Part shown: positions 6,838 through 9,861 of the stretch, one piece after another
Position numbering within the stretch: position 1 is the first letter of the stretch
Layout of the letters: each line of letters begins with the position of its first letter
DNA from: an uncultured Collinsella sp.
Lineage (GTDB): Bacteria; Actinomycetota; Coriobacteriia; Coriobacteriales; Coriobacteriaceae
Reading direction: 5' to 3'
DNA length: 9,861 nucleotides
Assembly (NCBI GenBank): GCA_900545905.1
Contig: URBA01000033.1
Span: 1 to 9,861, forward strand
Program-made: the position numbers and the translations under genes
The notes under the pieces: generated by a model
Told to the model about the DNA's origin: nothing
The model's database searches: none
What the model saw: only the letters and a program-made list of their open reading frames with translations

Positions 6838-8076
6838 ATGTCATATTGGGAAAGGCGTTCCATGTCACAAGTTTCTAACACCTCGTTTACAACGACGGTT
6901 TCATCAAGCGCCATGGCCGTGGTGGACTATCTGTCCAAAAGCATGATGTCGGCGCTGCCGTTTATTGTCTGCGCGGCATTGTTCCGCACCGTCGCCGTCA
7001 TTATGGGCGAAGGCATGCTGGGCCTGTGGTCTGCCGATTCCGAAATCTATCGCCTGTTCTACAGTTGGCTCTATAACGCCGGCTACTACTTTTTGCCCAT
7101 TTATCTTGGTTGGGCGGCCGCCCGCCAGCTCGGTTGCTCGGAGCAGCTGGGCATGATGCTGGGCGGCGTATTGATTGCGCCCGATCTGCTTAAGCTCGTC
7201 GATGCCGCATCGACGACGGGGGCAGCGATGACTTTCGTGTATGGTCTGCTTCCCGCGCCGGTCAACGATTACACAACGACTGTTATTCCGGTTCTCATTT
7301 CGGTGCCCGTGCTATGGCAGGTGGAGCGTTTCTTTAAGCGCACTATCCCTCAGGCTGTGGCGTTTTCTTTTGTACCGTTTGCAACCATGCTCGTTATGGT
7401 TCCGGTGTCGCTGTGTGTTACGGCGCCGGCAGGCAGCTATCTGGGCATGCTGTTGGGACAGCTTATGTTTATGCTTGGCAATTCCGGTGGCATCGTGTCG
7501 CTGCTCACGCTCATGGGGCTTGCCGCGGGCTGGGAGTTCCTTAAGATCGCGGGCGTCAGCAACGTTGTCCTATCGCTCGCCTATGCGCAGTTTATGAGTG
7601 TGGGAACGGATTCGTGCATCCTGATCGCCGCGACGATGGCAACGTTCGCGGTTTGGGGCATGCCCTTCGGCGCGTCGCTTCGCGTTGCGGATAAGGACGA
7701 GAAGGCGCTCATGCTGGGCTATTCAATCTCGGGTATTCTTGGCGGCGTAAGCGAGCCAGCGCTGTACGGATGCGGCTTTAAATATGGCAGGTGTCTGACG
7801 TGCATGGCCGTTGGCGGCGCCGTCGGAGGCCTTGTTGCAGCCGTGGGCCGCGTTACGGCCTATACCATCGGCATGACGAATGTCCTCATGGTCATTGGCT
7901 TTGCCACGGGCGGCATCTCGAACCTGCTGTGGTGCTGCGTTGCCGGCGGCACAGCATTTGCGGCGTCTGCGGTGCTGAGCTACTGCTTTGGCGTGGTGCC
8001 GACGAAGGGGCAGGCGGCGGGGGACGGAGCCGATTCGCCCGAAACAGTGGCGAGCGCTGCTGAAGTAAGCGCATAA
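6838..8076 (+). CDS. Stand-alone PTS sugar permease domain, EIIC (beta-glucoside/glucose type)
   Basis: This 412-residue membrane protein resembles the EIIC domain of PTS permeases, which carries a sugar across the membrane while a phosphorylated EIIB phosphorylates it. Many hydrophobic segments are seen, the first about residues 37-57 (ALPFIVCAALFRTVAV). The NAGYYFLPIYLGWAAARQLG region, the VIPVLISVPVLWQVERFFKRTIP segment and GGVSEPALYG at 302-311 (Glu306; the family usually has GITEPAIYG) match beta-glucoside-type EIIC. No EIIB or EIIA domain is fused and none is encoded nearby; the tail after about residue 385 is a short polar Ala/Gly/Ser stretch. It would need partners encoded elsewhere, or may have lost phosphotransfer. 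ATG 6862 is an equally good start, with GAAAGG six bases before it. The gene follows accDA by 16 bases with no terminator between. The substrate is unknown. Confidence 0.82.
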   Translation: MSYWERRSMSQVSNTSFTTTVSSSAMAVVDYLSKSMMSALPFIVCAALFRTVAVIMGEGMLGLWSADSEIYRLFYSWLYNAGYYFLPIYLGWAAARQLGCSEQLGMMLGGVLIAPDLLKLVDAASTTGAAMTFVYGLLPAPVNDYTTTVIPVLISVPVLWQVERFFKRTIPQAVAFSFVPFATMLVMVPVSLCVTAPAGSYLGMLLGQLMFMLGNSGGIVSLLTLMGLAAGWEFLKIAGVSNVVLSLAYAQFMSVGTDSCILIAATMATFAVWGMPFGASLRVADKDEKALMLGYSISGILGGVSEPALYGCGFKYGRCLTCMAVGGAVGGLVAAVGRVTAYTIGMTNVLMVIGFATGGISNLLWCCVAGGTAFAASAVLSYCFGVVPTKGQAAGDGADSPETVASAAEVSA

Positions 8077-8083
8077 ACCTGTG

Positions 8084-8108
8084 CGACAAAAGGACGATTC
8101 CTTTGTCG
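8084..8108 (+). repeat. Near-perfect palindrome downstream of EIIC
   Basis: CGACAAAAGGA (8084-8094) pairs with TCCTTTGTCG (8099-8108) around the loop CGAT, with one bulged A. No T-run follows, so it does not look like the terminator itself, which comes just after it. Its left arm resembles the sequence at 6817-6834 on the other side of the EIIC gene, suggesting a dispersed palindromic element or a paired regulatory site. Confidence 0.5.
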
Positions 8109-8114
8109 TGTTCC

Positions 8115-8147
8115 AAGGCCGCGGCCCGTGTGGGTCGCGGCCTTTTT
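8115..8147 (+). terminator. Rho-independent terminator after EIIC
   Basis: AAGGCCGCGGCCC (8115-8127) pairs with GGGTCGCGGCCTT (8132-8144) around the loop GTGT. This gives a 13-bp stem with a single G·T wobble, and a run of five T (8143-8147) follows the GC-rich stem. It is the only strong terminator in the window. It lies 38 bases after the EIIC stop and separates the fab/acc/EIIC unit from the cation transporter. Confidence 0.92.
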
Positions 8148-8179
8148 GTATCTGGGGGACAAAGTGGCTACACTACAAT
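8146..8179 (+). promoter_or_regulatory. Candidate promoter for the cation transporter gene
   Basis: Directly after the terminator, TTGTAT (8146-8151) and TACACT (8169-8174) stand 17 bases apart, as a sigma-70-type -35 and -10 pair. A better -10, TACAAT (8174-8179), overlaps the second but has no good -35 at standard spacing. Either would start transcription near 8180-8186, about 40 bases before the gene. The AT-rich stretch 8186-8206 fits an upstream leader. No operator repeat is evident. Confidence 0.35.
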
Positions 8180-8226
8180 CCGGTCAAGCAATAGATATAT
8201 AGGTAGTACCGTGGGGGCGGATGCAG

Positions 8227-9381
8227 ATGGTCGAGTGGATTGTTCGTCGTGCGCAGGGCGACCGTGCACGCGTGGGAACGTTGACGGGCATGGTGTGTAT
8301 TCTCGCCAATGTGGCACTATGCGCTGCGAAGGGTGCAATTGGCGTGCTGTCGGGATCGGTTTCGATTGTGGCGGACGCCATGAACAACCTGTCCGATGCC
8401 AGTTCGAATATCGTGAGCGTGCTGGGCTTTAAGCTGGCGAGCAAGCCGGCCGACCCCGAGCATCCTTACGGCCACGGTCGCTACGAGTATCTCTCGGGAT
8501 TGGTCGTGGCGGCGCTCGTGCTGCTGATTGGCGTTGAGCTGGTGAAGTCCTCGGTTGAGCGCATCATCCACCCCGAACCTGTCGAGTTCTCGCTTGCCCT
8601 GGTGGCGGTCCTTGCGCTTTCGATGGTCGTAAAGCTCTGGATGGCGGCCCTCAACCAAAAGCTCGGCGATCGCATTGAGTCCGAGACGCTGCATGCGACC
8701 GCGCGGGATTCCAAGAACGATGTCCTTGCCACGGGCGCCGTGTTAGCGTGCGCAATTGTTTCGCAGGTGACGCACATCAATCTTGACGCATGGGTCGGCC
8801 TTGCCGTTGGCGCCTATATCGGCTGGAGCGGCTTTGAGCTCATCCAGGATACGGTGAGCCCGCTTTTGGGCCAGACGCCCGATCCTAAGCTCGTCGAGCA
8901 TATCCGCAGCAAGATCATGAGCTACCCCGGCGTTTTGGGCGTTCACGATCTGATGGTTCACGACTACGGCCCGGGCAGGAAGTTCGCAAGCGCTCACGCC
9001 GAGATGGCAGCCGAAGCCAGCCCGCTGGAAAGTCACGACACGCTCGATAACATCGAGCAGTCGTTTAGGGTCGAAGACGGCATGATCGTCACGCTCCATT
9101 ACGATCCCATCGTGACCGACGATCCAAAGGTGGCGAGCATGCGTCTGCGCATCAACGCTATGGCTCAAGAGATTGATAGCCGCCTCTCGATCCACGACCT
9201 ACGCTGTGTTCCGGGCCCCACGCATACCAACGTGATCTTTGACTGCGTCCGTCCCTCGGATTTGGCGATGAGCGCCGAGGACCTGAAGCGCGCGCTGGCG
9301 AAACGGGTCGAATCGGAATATCCCAAGTCGGTCGCCAAGATCACGATCGACGAAGACTACGTAGGCCATACCCACGAGTAG
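8227..9381 (+). CDS. Cation diffusion facilitator transporter, probably manganese-type
   Basis: CDF proteins export divalent metal ions in exchange for protons across the cell membrane. The 384-residue product has the family core: SGSVSIVADAMNNLSDA in the second membrane segment, HPYGHGRYEYLSG (79-91) in the following loop, and ARDSKNDVLAT in the fifth segment. The four transport-site positions read Asn53/Asp57 and Asp161/Asp165. This N-D/D-D pattern is the one linked to Mn-exporting CDFs such as streptococcal MntE, whereas zinc exporters usually have His in the site. The cytoplasmic part (from about 215) is long and looks like two copies of the ZT-dimer fold. ATG 8227 is preferred because GGGGGCGG (8213-8220) is then well spaced; ATG 8221 directly abuts it. 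The gene is set off by a terminator upstream. Metal specificity is inferred, not shown. Confidence 0.9.
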   Translation: MVEWIVRRAQGDRARVGTLTGMVCILANVALCAAKGAIGVLSGSVSIVADAMNNLSDASSNIVSVLGFKLASKPADPEHPYGHGRYEYLSGLVVAALVLLIGVELVKSSVERIIHPEPVEFSLALVAVLALSMVVKLWMAALNQKLGDRIESETLHATARDSKNDVLATGAVLACAIVSQVTHINLDAWVGLAVGAYIGWSGFELIQDTVSPLLGQTPDPKLVEHIRSKIMSYPGVLGVHDLMVHDYGPGRKFASAHAEMAAEASPLESHDTLDNIEQSFRVEDGMIVTLHYDPIVTDDPKVASMRLRINAMAQEIDSRLSIHDLRCVPGPTHTNVIFDCVRPSDLAMSAEDLKRALAKRVESEYPKSVAKITIDEDYVGHTHE

Positions 9382-9420
9382 GGCTGTGCCAGCAAAGCAA
9401 GTTATACAGAAGGGGAGAGC

Positions 9421-9861
9421 ATGAAGCGTCTATATCTACTCCGCCACGGTCAGACAGAATTCAACGTTAAAAAGCTCGTCCAGGGCCGCTGCGATTCTCC
9501 GTTGACCGATCTGGGCCGCAAGCAAGCGGGAATGGCAGCCGCATGGCTCAAAGCCCACGGCGTCGTCCCCGACAAAGTGGTCTCTTCGCCCTTAGGCCGA
9601 GCCATGGACACGGCTCAGCTCGTCGCATGCGAGCTCCTCGGCCCGGACACAGCAGTCGAGCCCTGCGAAGGCATCATCGAGCGCAGCTACGGCACCTTCG
9701 AAGAAGGCCCCCACGACGCCCTACCCACCGACGTCTGGGACCCCGGCGAGGACCTGATCCCATTTGGCGGAGAAGGAAGCCATGCCCTGCAGGAGCGCAT
9801 GGTGGGCACCCTCACCAATCTCATGGGCGCCGAGGGCATAGAAACCCTCCTAGCAGTAAGC
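9421..9861 (+). CDS. Histidine phosphatase family protein (phosphoglycerate mutase-like), 3' partial
   Basis: The frame is open from ATG 9421 to the last base (147 codons) and continues beyond the window. It starts MKRLYLLRHGQTEFN with the family's RHG signature; His9 is the phospho-accepting residue and Arg8 its partner. QGRCDSPLTDLGRKQA, Arg60 in SSPLGRAMDTA and Glu87 in IIERSYGTFEE fit the rest of the active site. The visible part ends at ETLLAVS, just where the second catalytic histidine (usually VSHG) is expected. Members include cofactor-dependent phosphoglycerate mutases, cobalamin-pathway phosphatases (CobC) and broad-range phosphatases; the sequence here does not settle which. AAGGGG (9410-9415) is its ribosome binding site. 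It follows the CDF gene by 39 bases with no terminator, so co-transcription is likely. Base composition differs from its neighbours: it is C-rich on this strand. Confidence 0.9.
   Translation, partial: MKRLYLLRHGQTEFNVKKLVQGRCDSPLTDLGRKQAGMAAAWLKAHGVVPDKVVSSPLGRAMDTAQLVACELLGPDTAVEPCEGIIERSYGTFEEGPHDALPTDVWDPGEDLIPFGGEGSHALQERMVGTLTNLMGAEGIETLLAVS

Noticed and set aside
8084..8108. Palindrome after EIIC as a terminator
   Set aside because: No T-run follows it; the next hairpin (8115-8147) has the proper stem and T-run.
9402..9408. TTATACA as a -10 box for the phosphatase gene
   Set aside because: Transcription would start at or inside the ribosome binding site and no -35 is seen; co-transcription with the CDF gene is simpler.
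1..9861. CRISPR arrays, tRNA or rRNA genes, insertion sequences, phage or toxin-antitoxin genes
   Set aside because: Looked for across the window; nearly all sequence is taken by recognisable protein genes, and the one larger gap (8077-8220) is explained by hairpin, terminator and promoter-like sequence.

Overview
The window is a high-GC, densely packed stretch with every gene on the + strand. It looks chromosomal and mostly housekeeping. It suggests a GC-rich actinomycete of the Coriobacteriia, Collinsella or a close relative. I infer this from base composition, a fused AccD-AccA protein and a Firmicutes-like fab/acc gene order; no 16S or other marker is present, so it is a judgement, not a proof.

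Region 1 (1-6821) is a type II fatty acid synthesis operon: fabD (5' end outside the window), fabG, fabF, accB, fabZ, accC and an accD-accA fusion. Gaps run from 39 bases to a 14-base overlap, and no terminator is visible between genes, so one polycistronic mRNA is likely. AccB, AccC and AccDA together form acetyl-CoA carboxylase, which makes malonyl-CoA. FabD moves malonyl to ACP, FabF condenses it with the growing acyl-ACP, FabG reduces the 3-keto group and FabZ dehydrates. The enoyl reductase, ACP and FabH are not here and probably lie upstream.

Region 2 (6838-8147) is a lone PTS EIIC permease domain of the beta-glucoside/glucose type. It sits 16 bases after accDA with no terminator between them. 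A clear rho-independent terminator at 8115-8147 closes this transcription unit. Related short sequences (ACAAA[A/G]GGAC plus TCC) flank the EIIC gene on both sides and may be copies of a dispersed palindromic repeat.

Region 3 (8146-9861) appears to be a separate unit: a candidate promoter, a cation diffusion facilitator whose metal-site residues match the manganese-type pattern, then a histidine-phosphatase (phosphoglycerate mutase-like) gene cut by the window end.

I see no CRISPR array, tRNA, rRNA, insertion sequence or phage gene, and no clear candidate for a new system. The points most worth a second look are the AccDA fusion with an altered carboxyltransferase loop, the orphan EIIC attached to the lipid operon, and the repeat-like elements around it.
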